NCBI GenBank assembly: GCA_002441345.1
Contig: DJVU01000090.1
Coordinates: 1 to 50,253 of the forward strand
Reading direction: 5' to 3'
Source: Bacteroidales bacterium UBA6248
GTDB lineage: Bacteria > Bacteroidota > Bacteroidia > Bacteroidales > Lentimicrobiaceae
Length of the DNA stretch: 50,253 nt
How positions within the stretch are numbered: position 1 is the stretch's first letter; every line of letters starts with the position of its first letter. The notes beneath the pieces are model-generated. The model saw only the letters and a program-made list of their open reading frames with translations, did no database searches and had not been told where the DNA came from. The position numbers and the translations under genes were made by a program. Shown here in pieces: positions 25,520 through 34,168 of this stretch.

Positions 25520-26452
25520 ATGAAAAATCATATCAAATCGCTCGACCATGAAGCCATTCGTACAATACTTATGGCAAACGATAAACGGGTGATCTTTGAA
25601 AAAACCAATGTAGTTCCCGATGAAAGGGAACTCCTTGCCGAACTTGAGAATTGCATTGCTATTAAAGAGATTAATCCGAAATCGGTGCTGGGGCTCGATA
25701 TCTATCAGTACAGCTCGTATGGTGAGTTTGAACAAATGCTGATTCCGTTTCTGTTTAAAACCATTCTTAATACAACCATAGACCTCTGCATCGAAAATCA
25801 CCCTTTTATCTTTCAGAATTATACCCGTGAGAAGATCCTAAAAAGCTTTATCAGCACGGGTGACGGCGGTTTTCTGATTTTCGACACCCCCTTGCACTCC
25901 CTGCTCTTTGCCTGCAATTATGCCATCGTACTGCGCATCTACAATGCATTTCACTTCTTTCCCAGACTACGGAAAATTATTGGCGGCATCAGCACCCGGT
26001 ATGCAATTACGTTTGACAAAATCTATCGCTTCGACGATAATCATTACGGCCGGGCCATCATCAACAACTCCCGCATCCTTTCGCGCGACAGCCTGAATCG
26101 TTGCCTGATCGATGAGCATGTACACCGCTGGTTTACCGTGAATATGGACGGAATGGAAAACCTTCAGGTGCTTACTATCGACGATATCGCGCACATTCAG
26201 GATTTCAGCGGGTACGATACGCTTCCACTGGCAACCAGGCCCGATAAAATATTCGGCCGTGAGTCGAGCCGGCGCGAGGGGATTATCAATTCAGATATTC
26301 TAAAGATCGGAAAAATTAAAGCCAAGGAAACCGATATCAGCATTTACAACCTGCACCTGCAGGTATGCCTCAGCCTGGTTAACAACGACGACGAATCCCA
26401 GAACAAGATCGTCACCGTTAGCCTGGGTAACCTGAATACAACCGGTATATGA
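25520..26452 (+). CDS. Diverged class III nucleotidyl-cyclase-like protein
   Basis: 310 residues, cytoplasmic. Residues ~53-200 follow the class III cyclase homology domain: SVLGLDIYQYSSYG (D60 at the first metal site), a long helix, FISTGDGGFLIFDTPL with the GDG hairpin (D115 at the second metal site), then RYAITFDKIYRFDDNHYGRA and IINNSRILSRDSLNRCLID. R185 falls at the position of the transition-state Arg. The usual substrate-specifying Lys/Glu is I111 and the conserved Asn is I181 (N182 is next to it), so any activity would be unusual. The last ~100 residues are not recognised. Upstream, 8 bases away, is the two-TM gene. Whether it makes a cyclic nucleotide, another product, or only binds a nucleotide is open. 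Confidence 0.6.
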   Translation: MKNHIKSLDHEAIRTILMANDKRVIFEKTNVVPDERELLAELENCIAIKEINPKSVLGLDIYQYSSYGEFEQMLIPFLFKTILNTTIDLCIENHPFIFQNYTREKILKSFISTGDGGFLIFDTPLHSLLFACNYAIVLRIYNAFHFFPRLRKIIGGISTRYAITFDKIYRFDDNHYGRAIINNSRILSRDSLNRCLIDEHVHRWFTVNMDGMENLQVLTIDDIAHIQDFSGYDTLPLATRPDKIFGRESSRREGIINSDILKIGKIKAKETDISIYNLHLQVCLSLVNNDDESQNKIVTVSLGNLNTTGI

Positions 26453-26480
26453 TGCCGGAAAACGTTAAACAGATCCTGTT

Positions 26481-27998
26481 ATGTGTGCATTGAAAATACT
26501 GCCCGTTGAGAAAATCAGGGAAGCAGATGCGTTTACAATCAAAAACGAACCGGTTACCTCTGCAAAGCTGATGGAGCGGGCCGCAACAGCCTGCTACAGA
26601 TGGATTTTAAAAAAGATCCCTTACGGGAAACGCATCCGGGTAATTTGCGGCATGGGAAATAACGGGGGCGACGGTCTCGTGATTGCACGTCTTTTTCATA
26701 ATGCCGGATTCGCGGTGGATGTGTTTGTCATACGGCATTCCGATAAGGCTTCGGATGATTTTAACCTGAATTTCAACCTTCTCGCAAATCTTCCCGGATT
26801 GGTTATAACCGATGTTTTTGAACAGGATTCAACCATTGATCTGGATGAGGATGACCTCGTGGTTGATGCAATACTCGGCTCCGGACTCAGCCGGCCGGCA
26901 GCCGGTCTTATTGCCGATGTTATCGGTCAAATCAACGCCAGCGGCGCACTGGTCATTGCCATTGACATACCCTCGGGACTTTTTGCCGATAAGGCCGTTG
27001 GCACGGGCAGCAAAGCCATTATTCAGGCTGATTACACCCTTACCTTTCAGGCTCCCAAGCTGGCATTTTTTATGCCTGAAAATGAACAATATACCGGCAA
27101 ATGGAAGGTGCTCGATATCGGATTGCATCCCGATTTTATCGATAATTGCCATTGCAGCTATCTGTTATACACCAAAACCGACTGCCGAAGCCTGTACCGT
27201 GCGCGGCCGCGCTTCGCCCATAAGGGAAATTTCGGTCATGCGCTGCTGATAGCCGGAAGTACGGGTAAATTTGGTGCTGCCGTGCTGGCTTCTCACGCCT
27301 GCCTGCGGTCGGGAGCCGGATTGCTTACCGTTCACCTGCCTTCCGATGGTTTTCTGGTGATGCAGACATCGCTGCCCGAAGCTATGGTCAGCATTGATCC
27401 CGAAGCATCGTTTTTCACTACTTTACCCCGCCTGGATGTGTATAAAGCCATCGGCACCGGCCCCGGTACCGGAATGGAGCCGCAAACCGTGGCCGCATTC
27501 AAACTGCTGATACAGGAAGCACGCGTTCCGCTGGTACTGGATGCCGATGCCCTCAATATTCTGGGTGAGAACAAGACGTGGCTGTCGTTTCTGCCTCCGG
27601 GAAGCATTCTTACCCCGCATATAAAAGAGTTTGAACGCCTGGCCGGTCCGGTTTCGAACCACTTCGACCGCATCGGGCTGCTGCGCGCGTTTGCAATGCG
27701 GTATAAACTATACATCGTCCTGAAAGGAGCATATTCTGCCATCGCAACACCCGATGGCACCATCTTCTTCAACTCTACAGGAAACCCTGGGATGGCCACC
27801 GGTGGCAGCGGTGATGTACTTACGGGTATTATACTGGGGTTGCTCTCTTCCGGATATCCGGCCAGAGATGCCTGTTTGCTTGGTGTATGGCTGCACGGTA
27901 AGGCAGGCGACATCGCTGCCGGTTCCACGGGCTATGAAGCCTTGCTGCCAAGCGATATTATCCGGAATCTGGGCAAGGCTTTTCTGAGCATAAGATAA
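26481..27998 (+). CDS. nnr: Bifunctional NAD(P)H-hydrate epimerase/dehydratase
   Basis: 505 residues made of two domains. Residues 1-225 are the YjeF_N epimerase (ICGMGNNGGDGLVIARLFHN; VVDAILGSGLSRP; AIDIPSGLFAD), which interconverts R- and S-NADHX/NADPHX. Residues ~235-505 are the YjeF_C ADP- or ATP-dependent dehydratase (NFGHALLIAGSTGKFGAAVL; GTGPGTG; LDADALNILG; LTPHIKEFERL; GNPGMATGGSGDVLTGII; LGVWLHGKAGD). Together they repair hydrated nicotinamide cofactors, which are formed by heat or side reactions of GAPDH. The start 28 bases after the cyclase-like gene suggests read-through from that pair. The end faces parE, with a hairpin between them. Confidence 0.96.
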   Translation: MCALKILPVEKIREADAFTIKNEPVTSAKLMERAATACYRWILKKIPYGKRIRVICGMGNNGGDGLVIARLFHNAGFAVDVFVIRHSDKASDDFNLNFNLLANLPGLVITDVFEQDSTIDLDEDDLVVDAILGSGLSRPAAGLIADVIGQINASGALVIAIDIPSGLFADKAVGTGSKAIIQADYTLTFQAPKLAFFMPENEQYTGKWKVLDIGLHPDFIDNCHCSYLLYTKTDCRSLYRARPRFAHKGNFGHALLIAGSTGKFGAAVLASHACLRSGAGLLTVHLPSDGFLVMQTSLPEAMVSIDPEASFFTTLPRLDVYKAIGTGPGTGMEPQTVAAFKLLIQEARVPLVLDADALNILGENKTWLSFLPPGSILTPHIKEFERLAGPVSNHFDRIGLLRAFAMRYKLYIVLKGAYSAIATPDGTIFFNSTGNPGMATGGSGDVLTGIILGLLSSGYPARDACLLGVWLHGKAGDIAAGSTGYEALLPSDIIRNLGKAFLSIR

Positions 27999-28014
27999 TT
28001 CCCCGGACGTTGCA

Positions 28015-28060
28015 TGCTAAAACAGCCAGCCATGCCGTGCAGAAGGCTTAGCTGGCTGTT
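28015..28060 (-). terminator. Hairpin terminator between nnr and parE
   Basis: AACAGCCAGC (28021-28030) pairs perfectly with GCTGGCTGTT (28051-28060) around a 20-base loop. Read on the minus strand, after parE, the stem is followed by TTTTAG, a short T run. On the plus strand no T run follows, so it should act mainly for parE. Confidence 0.6.
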
Positions 28061-28078
28061 ATGAATGTTGTCACAGAG

Positions 28079-29962
28079 TTATGCCGGAACCTCTTCCTTA
28101 ACGATATCCTCCTCCATGCGGAGGTTATCCATAATAAAGGTTTGGCGGTCGGGGGTGTTTCGGCCCATGTAAAAGCTCAGAATTTCGGGAATTTCCGACG
28201 TTTTCCGCAAAATAACCGGATCCAGTCTCATATTGACGCCGATAAAATCCTTGAATTCGTCCGGCGAAATTTCCCCCAGTCCTTTAAAACGGGTAATCTC
28301 AGGGTTGGGGCTGAGTTCGGTTATGGCTGACTGCCGCTCCTCTTCCGAATAGCAGTAGATTGTTTTTTTCTTATTGCGAACCCTGAAAAGAGGAGTTTGC
28401 AGAATATACAAATGCCCTGTTTTAACCACATCGGGATAAAACTGAAGAAAAAAGGTGAGCAGCAGCATGCGGATGTGCATGCCGTCGACATCGGCATCTG
28501 TGGCAATCACAATATTGTTATACCTGAGATTTTCAACGCCTTCTTCAATGTTAAGAGCCGATTGCAGGAGGTTAAACTCGTCGTTTTCGTAAACCACACG
28601 TTTGGTAAGCCCGTAACAATTGAGCGGTTTCCCTCTCAGGCTGAAAACGGCCTGTGTGTTGACATCCCGCGATTTGGTGATGGATCCGCTTGCTGAGTCG
28701 CCCTCGGTAATAAACAGGGTGGTGTCGAGGCGGCGGCTGTCGTTGCTGTTGTAATGAATTCTGCAGTCGCGCAGTTTTTTATTGTGCAGACTGACCTTTT
28801 TAACGCTTTCCTTTGCCAGCTTCTTGATGTTGGCGAATTCTTTGCGTTCTTTTTCGCTCTGCATGATTTTTCGCAGCAGCGATTCGGCTACATCTGCATT
28901 CATGTGCAGATAGTTATCAAGCTGCCTTTTCAATATGTCGGTCACATAATTGCGGATTCCCTGGCCATCCGGTTCCATAAGCTGAGAACCCAGCTTGGTT
29001 TTCGTCTGCGACTCGAACACGGGTTCCTGAACCTTTATGCTTACTGCTGCTATCAGCGATTGCCTCACGTCGCTGGGTTCGAAATCTTTTTTATAGAATT
29101 CGCGTACAGTCTTGACTATAGCTTCGCGAAACGCTGCCTGGTGTGTGCCTCCCTGGGTGGTATGCTGCCCGTTAACAAAGGAGTAGTATTCCTCTCCGTA
29201 TTGACGGGCGCTATGGGTAAACGCACATTCAAAATCCTCATCCTTGATCTGAATGATTGGATATATAATCTGGTTGCCGTTGATGTTGCGCCCGAGCAGA
29301 TCGAGCAGGCCGTTTTTGGCCTGCATCCGGGTACCGTTGTACCAGATGGTAAGACCGTTGTTCAGGAAAACATAATTCCAGAGCATCTGCTCGATGTATT
29401 CCGAAATAAAATGATAATGCCCGAATACTTCTTCATCGGGTATAAAACTGATGATGGTTCCGCTTCTGAGCTGACAAGGCTCTTCGGGATGATCGGTGAC
29501 AATCTCTCCCCTGACAAAATCAACAACCTTGGTTTTTCCTTCCCGGATACTCTGGGCGGTAAAGCTTCTCGAAAGAGCATTCACGGCTTTGGAACCGACT
29601 CCGTTCAGTCCGACGGCTTTCTTGAAAACCTTGGAGTCGTATTTTGCTCCGGTATTGATTTTGGATACACAGTCGATAACCTTTCCCAAAGGCATGCCCC
29701 GGCCGTAGTCACGTATCGTAACACGTTGATCCTTAATGGCAACCTCAATGGTGCGACCGTTACCCATAACAAATTCATCGATGGAGTTGTCAATGATCTC
29801 TTTAATGAGTACATAGATTCCGTCGTCCTGCGATGAGCCGTCACCCAGTTTGCCGATGTACATCCCGGGCCGCAGTCGTATGTGTTCCTTCCAGTCGAGT
29901 GTAATTACCGTATCGTCGGAGTACTGACCAGGCGTACTCTGTGTGTATTCCAATTCTTCCAT
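28079..29962 (-). CDS. parE: DNA topoisomerase IV subunit B
   Basis: 627 residues from the ATG at 29962. The GHKL ATPase domain has RPGMYIGKLGDGSS, EIIDNSIDEF with the catalytic Glu, IRDYGRGMP and AVGLNGVGSKAVNALS. The transducer domain carries the QTKTKLGS switch-lysine loop. The Toprim domain shows LFITEGDSASGS, the PLNCYG element and IATDADVDGMHIRMLLLTFF, and the protein ends with RFKGLGEISPDEF and a short tail. It is the ATPase/metal-binding subunit that, with ParC, separates linked chromosomes. parC is not in the window. A TTG start three codons upstream is possible, but a TATCTTTG box directly before it makes the ATG more likely. Confidence 0.95.
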   Translation of the reverse strand: MEELEYTQSTPGQYSDDTVITLDWKEHIRLRPGMYIGKLGDGSSQDDGIYVLIKEIIDNSIDEFVMGNGRTIEVAIKDQRVTIRDYGRGMPLGKVIDCVSKINTGAKYDSKVFKKAVGLNGVGSKAVNALSRSFTAQSIREGKTKVVDFVRGEIVTDHPEEPCQLRSGTIISFIPDEEVFGHYHFISEYIEQMLWNYVFLNNGLTIWYNGTRMQAKNGLLDLLGRNINGNQIIYPIIQIKDEDFECAFTHSARQYGEEYYSFVNGQHTTQGGTHQAAFREAIVKTVREFYKKDFEPSDVRQSLIAAVSIKVQEPVFESQTKTKLGSQLMEPDGQGIRNYVTDILKRQLDNYLHMNADVAESLLRKIMQSEKERKEFANIKKLAKESVKKVSLHNKKLRDCRIHYNSNDSRRLDTTLFITEGDSASGSITKSRDVNTQAVFSLRGKPLNCYGLTKRVVYENDEFNLLQSALNIEEGVENLRYNNIVIATDADVDGMHIRMLLLTFFLQFYPDVVKTGHLYILQTPLFRVRNKKKTIYCYSEEERQSAITELSPNPEITRFKGLGEISPDEFKDFIGVNMRLDPVILRKTSEIPEILSFYMGRNTPDRQTFIMDNLRMEEDIVKEEVPA

Positions 29963-29968
29963 AGGCTG

Positions 29969-29976
29969 CAAAGATA
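29969..29976 (-). promoter_or_regulatory. -7 promoter box abutting the parE start
   Basis: TATCTTTG on the minus strand (29976-29969) matches TAnnTTTG exactly and lies 6 bases before the ATG at 29962. If used, the mRNA would be almost leaderless. No -33 TTTG at standard spacing is seen. Confidence 0.4.
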
Positions 29977-30171
29977 ACGTAAACCAAAGAAAATGGCAGG
30001 GGGGTGTTGAAAGTTTAAGCGTTTTGTTGATATGTTCCCCGGGGAGTACCTGTAACGGATTCTTTCGGGCTTTTTATTTCAATTTCAGGGTATTCGGATA
30101 TTTGTTCCGGATGTTGTTTCAGTCCCGGGAATCGTTTCGTGGGTGATGAAGGTTGACGGATTTGTTCAAAA

Positions 30172-31044
30172 TCAGGGAGCTTCGGGTTTGAGTACCCAGG
30201 CTCCGGGAAATTTCTGCTGTATGGAGGGTAATTGTTTCTGTGCTTCCGATTCGGAAGGGTAGGAGGCAATGGCTATACGGAAATTGGATCCCGAGGGCAG
30301 CAGCCTGGCATCGCTGTATCCCGCGTTTCTCAGGCGGGCCACTTCGAAGTTGGCTTTTTCCAGGGTATTGAGAGAGCCTGTGATGATAAAAAACTGCGAA
30401 ATGCCGGAGACAGAGGGAGCCTCTGCAGCCGTCGGAACGGTTTCTGCCGGTTCGCTGCACGAGCGAGCTGTTCCTTCCGGATCGTCGCCCTCTCCGAACC
30501 ACACACAGGCATAATCTCCGAAAATGCCAACACCTATTGTTTTCCAGGGTTTGGTCCACTTCCCGGTGTTTAAAAAGTACTCCTTTGTAATGCTTATGTT
30601 TGTCCACAAATCGAAGGCGTCTTCAGCTCTTGCGGGTTCTCCGGCTTCGTAAACGATTTCCCAGGCCAGCGACTTGTATGGTGTAAGCTCTCTGGGTTTA
30701 TTTGTCATACAGGCAATTCTCTTTTCTTCACGCGCATAACAGCACGGTTTCCAGGGTCCGCGCGACGACCAGCTGTGGGGGTTGCATCCGCCGAAATCGG
30801 GCCGGTTCACCGATAAATCCATCATGTGCACCCTGGCTACGTAACTGAGCGATTTGCTCAGGGTAAGCCCTGGAAGATTGTTTACCCTCCGGTATTCCGA
30901 GATAAGTTCAAACAACCTCCGTTCATCGTCCGAAACGCAATGCGTACCGGCTTTACCCCATAGTGTATCCTGTGACTTCAGGGGCATGGCTGTGAATAAA
31001 AAGGCAGTTGTTGCCAGAATGAAGAAAGCCCGGAAAAGGCGCAT
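30172..31044 (-). CDS. Exported CAP (SCP) domain protein with SPOR domain
   Basis: 290 residues with a signal peptide (FRAFFILATTAFLFTAMPLKS). Residues ~35-190 resemble a CAP/SCP domain: LFELISEYRRVNNLPGLTLS, SYVARVHMMDLS, PHSWS with the CAP His, LAWEIVYEAGEP with the CAP Glu, and IGVGIFGDYACVWFGEG at the end. A Pro/Ala/Glu linker leads to a C-terminal SPOR domain (FFIITGSLNTLEKANFEVARL, ARLLPSGSNFRIAIASYPSE), which binds glycan strands lacking stem peptides, as found at division sites. Seven Cys in the CAP part suggest disulfide bonds. Known CAP proteins bind lipids or cleave peptides; the activity here is not known. A cell-envelope role at septal peptidoglycan is the best inference. Confidence 0.85.
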   Translation of the reverse strand: MRLFRAFFILATTAFLFTAMPLKSQDTLWGKAGTHCVSDDERRLFELISEYRRVNNLPGLTLSKSLSYVARVHMMDLSVNRPDFGGCNPHSWSSRGPWKPCCYAREEKRIACMTNKPRELTPYKSLAWEIVYEAGEPARAEDAFDLWTNISITKEYFLNTGKWTKPWKTIGVGIFGDYACVWFGEGDDPEGTARSCSEPAETVPTAAEAPSVSGISQFFIITGSLNTLEKANFEVARLRNAGYSDARLLPSGSNFRIAIASYPSESEAQKQLPSIQQKFPGAWVLKPEAP

Positions 31045-31175
31045 CGTACTTTTTTTGTGTAAAAGTAAGGATTAAAGACCAAAAATTGTTTCGCGAATGG
31101 CAATTCGCATTCGTCAGGCATTTGTTTCTCCCCTGAATAACCCGGCTCCATACCTCTGAGGATCCTTACAGTGCC

Positions 31176-32447
31176 TCAGGACAGCCTTTGCCGTATCAGG
31201 GAAAGCGCCATGGATCTGATCCTGCCTGCATCCCTTCTTCCGGGGATGTACTCGCGCAGGCGGGTGCCCGTTAGTCGGCTGAATGCAACCATCTGATAGA
31301 TTGTGCCGGCCAGATATGCAGCAGATGCCGTTATGCCTGCCCCCGTCAGTCCATAGGCCGGGATCAAAGAAAAGCCAAGGACAACCGTGAATACCAGTCC
31401 AATGGCCGAAGAAATGGTGTTATGCCAGGGTTTTCCGCTGCCCGAAAAGTAGTGGCTGAACATCAGAGAAACGGCAACGGCAACGATACCGGGTGCCAGA
31501 CTCAGTATCACTTCGCCGGTACGGCTGAAACCGGATCTGAAGACCAGTTCGAAAAATGCAGGCGGCAACAGCAGCAGTACCGCCGTCATCAACACAGTAA
31601 AGATACCCGTGAATTTAATGAAATCAATGGTGATGCGGCGGCTGTATTCCGGATCCGGGGCATTCGAAATCCGCGAATACTGAACCAGTGCTATGCTTTT
31701 TGATATAATCCATACGCTTTCCGCTATCTGAACGCCGATGGAAAACACCCCCAATGTTGCACGGTCGAAGTATTTTTCAATGATATAATACCCCAGCCTG
31801 TAGTTGAAAAGCTGCATAAAACTGGCTGTTTGTATGTAGCCTCCGAATTTCAGCGTTTCACCTACCACCGAAGCTTTCCATACCGTACCGCGGAAAAGTA
31901 CACGCATGTGCCCGCTGAAACTTAATGGAACTGCAAGTCCAAGCGATACCATCATAGCCGTAACATACGCCCCAACCTCTTTCCATCCGGCAGCATAATA
32001 GAGCAGCAGCAAGGTGCCAAACATTACAGACGACTGAAAAACTGCAGCCATGTTGTAGGCCATCACCCGCTCGCGCCCGAGTTGTACATTCTGATTGATG
32101 GCGAACATTGCCTGAAGTATCGAAATTGCAGCCAGAGCCGCAGTCAGCCCCGCCGGAATAAGTCCCAGTGCTTTAAGCAGCAGACTGCCTGCCACCGAAA
32201 CAATCGTAGCCCATACCCACGAAGGAGCCATCAGCTGAATCAGCGGATGCCGTGGCACCTGATATACCAGTGCGCTTCCGCCCAACATAGCGCTGATCAT
32301 TTGCAGAATACTGACTCCAAGAATAAGCAGCGAGACGGTTCCCATGCCTTCAGCTCCGAGCGAACGGGCTGAAATCCATACGATTCCCAGATTTATCAGG
32401 GCAATGGTAAACCGTGCAGCGGTGGTTGAAAATATCTGCCGGATCAT
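31176..32447 (-). CDS. Oligosaccharide flippase family protein (Wzx-like)
   Basis: 423 residues with about 12-14 membrane helices and few charged loops. The start (FSTTAARFTIALINLGIVWI, SARSLGAEGMGTVSLLILGV) and the central AVAVSLMFSHYFSGSGKPW are typical of the polysaccharide-biosynthesis branch of the MOP superfamily. Members flip undecaprenyl-linked oligosaccharides across the inner membrane. Its start codon overlaps the stop of the preceding gene (ATGA at 32447-32444), so it is the last gene of a three-gene glycan operon after a GT4 and a formyltransferase/GINT1-like fusion. The C-terminus (YIPGRRDAGRIRSMALSLIR) is basic and cytoplasmic. Confidence 0.88.
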   Translation of the reverse strand: MIRQIFSTTAARFTIALINLGIVWISARSLGAEGMGTVSLLILGVSILQMISAMLGGSALVYQVPRHPLIQLMAPSWVWATIVSVAGSLLLKALGLIPAGLTAALAAISILQAMFAINQNVQLGRERVMAYNMAAVFQSSVMFGTLLLLYYAAGWKEVGAYVTAMMVSLGLAVPLSFSGHMRVLFRGTVWKASVVGETLKFGGYIQTASFMQLFNYRLGYYIIEKYFDRATLGVFSIGVQIAESVWIISKSIALVQYSRISNAPDPEYSRRITIDFIKFTGIFTVLMTAVLLLLPPAFFELVFRSGFSRTGEVILSLAPGIVAVAVSLMFSHYFSGSGKPWHNTISSAIGLVFTVVLGFSLIPAYGLTGAGITASAAYLAGTIYQMVAFSRLTGTRLREYIPGRRDAGRIRSMALSLIRQRLS

Positions 32448-34168
32448 ACCCCTTTCGTTTGTTCGTTGCGCATCATTCTGCCAAGTTTCTGAAATAGCTT
32501 CTGGCGGAATCCGGCTGGCGAAAACACCATTTTCTTGGAGTCAAAATACAGGAAATCGCCGGCGAAGGAGAGCGTGTGCAAGCCCGAAAAGCCGGCGGGA
32601 GGCTCTACCATTCCCACCGGCGTTTCCAGAAAGGCATCGCCGGTAAGGATATTGACTTCATTGATTATTACCCGGCCTCCGTATGTCTGCGAGCAATCCT
32701 GGGCAGGGCGGTAAAGTTTGTTGTCGAGGCGGAAAAAGGAGCCGGCAGGGCGTGCATTACCCACATCCGCCTTTACAGGGTTAAGCTGATGCGGAATATA
32801 GGGTCCCTCCAGTTTTTCAGAATGCCAGATATGCAGTTCCACGTTGGTGGCATGAGCCGGGGTGAAAAACAGATAGAAGTCGTTGTTGTGTATTACCAGT
32901 GTCGGGTCGGCTGCCGCAACACCAGGGATCAGCGTGCGCACATGTTTCAGCTTCATCTCCGGTTTGTCGAGGCGATACAACTCAATTGATCCGTGATCCC
33001 TGGATTCAGGGATGCAGTAGGTTTCGTTTTCGTAAACGAATACGAAAGGGTAGGAGAGGTGCCAGGGTTCCTCCAGCGCACAGGTAATTTCTCCGGCCAC
33101 CCCGTCGCGAATGCTGTATCTGCATGCCGATAGGATGCCCTTGCCCCGCGGGTAGGAGTAATCCTCAAACAACAGAACGAGCTGCTGATCGTCGCGCAGC
33201 GCAAAACCATCCGCAAAGTAGCGGTTTCTGCCTTCTGCTCCAATCCAGTCGACAGCATCCGGGTCAATGGCGAAATCTATATTTCCGATAATCTCAGCGG
33301 TTCGTGCACGAATAACTCCTGTCGTCCATTTTTCAGCTTCAAACAGGTCGCGGAAATGGAATTTCAGTTTGTTTGCCATCAACTGCATCAGAAACTGAAG
33401 CATGGTGGTATTTTCGGGTTCTTTGTAAATGCCTGTCATTGGCGTTGCCGGGTCTGCCTGCGAAGGAAAGGTATGCTGCAAAGCTATTTCACGGCACACA
33501 TCTGCCGGCCAGTTTTCCGATAAACGGATGGCCTGGGTAAGGCTGGCTTTCCATGAATGGCTTATGGTGGGGAAGTGCCCTTTGCGGAGAACAATGCCCC
33601 CGTCGAGCGTTTCGGTAAGCCGCTGCAGTATGGAAGCCGTAACCGGATCATGATTCAGTATCTCCCGGAAAGCCGGGGGAACACCCCTGTATTTCAGTTC
33701 ATCGCCGTGATGAAACGACCATACTCCGTAAGGAGCTGCCGTAAGCACAGGCCCGCGGATTATACCGAAGGCAAACTTTAAAATGAAGTCCGGGGTGAAA
33801 GAACGCATCGACTCCAGATCTTCCTCGCTGAAGTACTCGCTGTATTTCCCTTTGCGGGATGTCCGGCATCTGAGTACGGGTATTTTTTCAAGCTCCTGTG
33901 GAAGATGTGTTATCCGGAAAACCTCCGGTTTAAAAAAATACTGGTAATATTTTTTGAACAGGATTTTTTTCCAGGGATAGGATATGAATTTTGATATAAA
34001 TGAAGGCTTTTTCTCTTCAGGATCCGTGGCGGGTACGATCAATAGAACCGGTTCGGCAATGCCATCGGACAGTATGCGTTCAACGGCCCTGGCCTGCCAT
34101 TCCTGCATGCCGGTTTCCCTGCACATTACGGCAAATCTCAGGTTTTTGTGTTTACCGCTTACTGCCAT
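32444..34168 (-). CDS. Formyltransferase-like / GINT1-like fusion, glycan operon
   Basis: 574 residues in two parts. Residues ~10-250 resemble the formyltransferase (GART) fold: a Rossmann start (LRFAVMCRETGMQEWQARAV), DFILKFAFGIIRGPVLTAAP, VWSFHHGDELKYRGVPPAF and a TLDGGIVLRKGHF end, in the order of sugar formyltransferases. The canonical N-x-H-D catalytic set is not clearly conserved (FHHGD stands at the usual HPSLLP place). Residues ~285-560 look like a five-bladed beta-propeller as in plant GINT1 glucosaminyltransferase and GH43-type folds (YPFVFVYENETYCIPESRDH, ADPTLVIHNNDFYLFFT, HIWHSEKLEGPY, GNARPAGSFFRLDNKLYRPA). It sits between a GT4 gene (17-base overlap) and a flippase (4-base overlap). 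It probably modifies the sugar the operon builds; the exact reaction is unknown. Confidence 0.65.
   Translation of the reverse strand: MAVSGKHKNLRFAVMCRETGMQEWQARAVERILSDGIAEPVLLIVPATDPEEKKPSFISKFISYPWKKILFKKYYQYFFKPEVFRITHLPQELEKIPVLRCRTSRKGKYSEYFSEEDLESMRSFTPDFILKFAFGIIRGPVLTAAPYGVWSFHHGDELKYRGVPPAFREILNHDPVTASILQRLTETLDGGIVLRKGHFPTISHSWKASLTQAIRLSENWPADVCREIALQHTFPSQADPATPMTGIYKEPENTTMLQFLMQLMANKLKFHFRDLFEAEKWTTGVIRARTAEIIGNIDFAIDPDAVDWIGAEGRNRYFADGFALRDDQQLVLLFEDYSYPRGKGILSACRYSIRDGVAGEITCALEEPWHLSYPFVFVYENETYCIPESRDHGSIELYRLDKPEMKLKHVRTLIPGVAAADPTLVIHNNDFYLFFTPAHATNVELHIWHSEKLEGPYIPHQLNPVKADVGNARPAGSFFRLDNKLYRPAQDCSQTYGGRVIINEVNILTGDAFLETPVGMVEPPAGFSGLHTLSFAGDFLYFDSKKMVFSPAGFRQKLFQKLGRMMRNEQTKGV

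Noticed and set aside
24969..26452. Full Pycsar defence system
   Set aside because: The cyclase-like protein lacks the normal base-specifying residue and conserved Asn, and the small membrane protein shows no cyclic-nucleotide-binding domain. There are no other defence genes around. Kept only as a finding.
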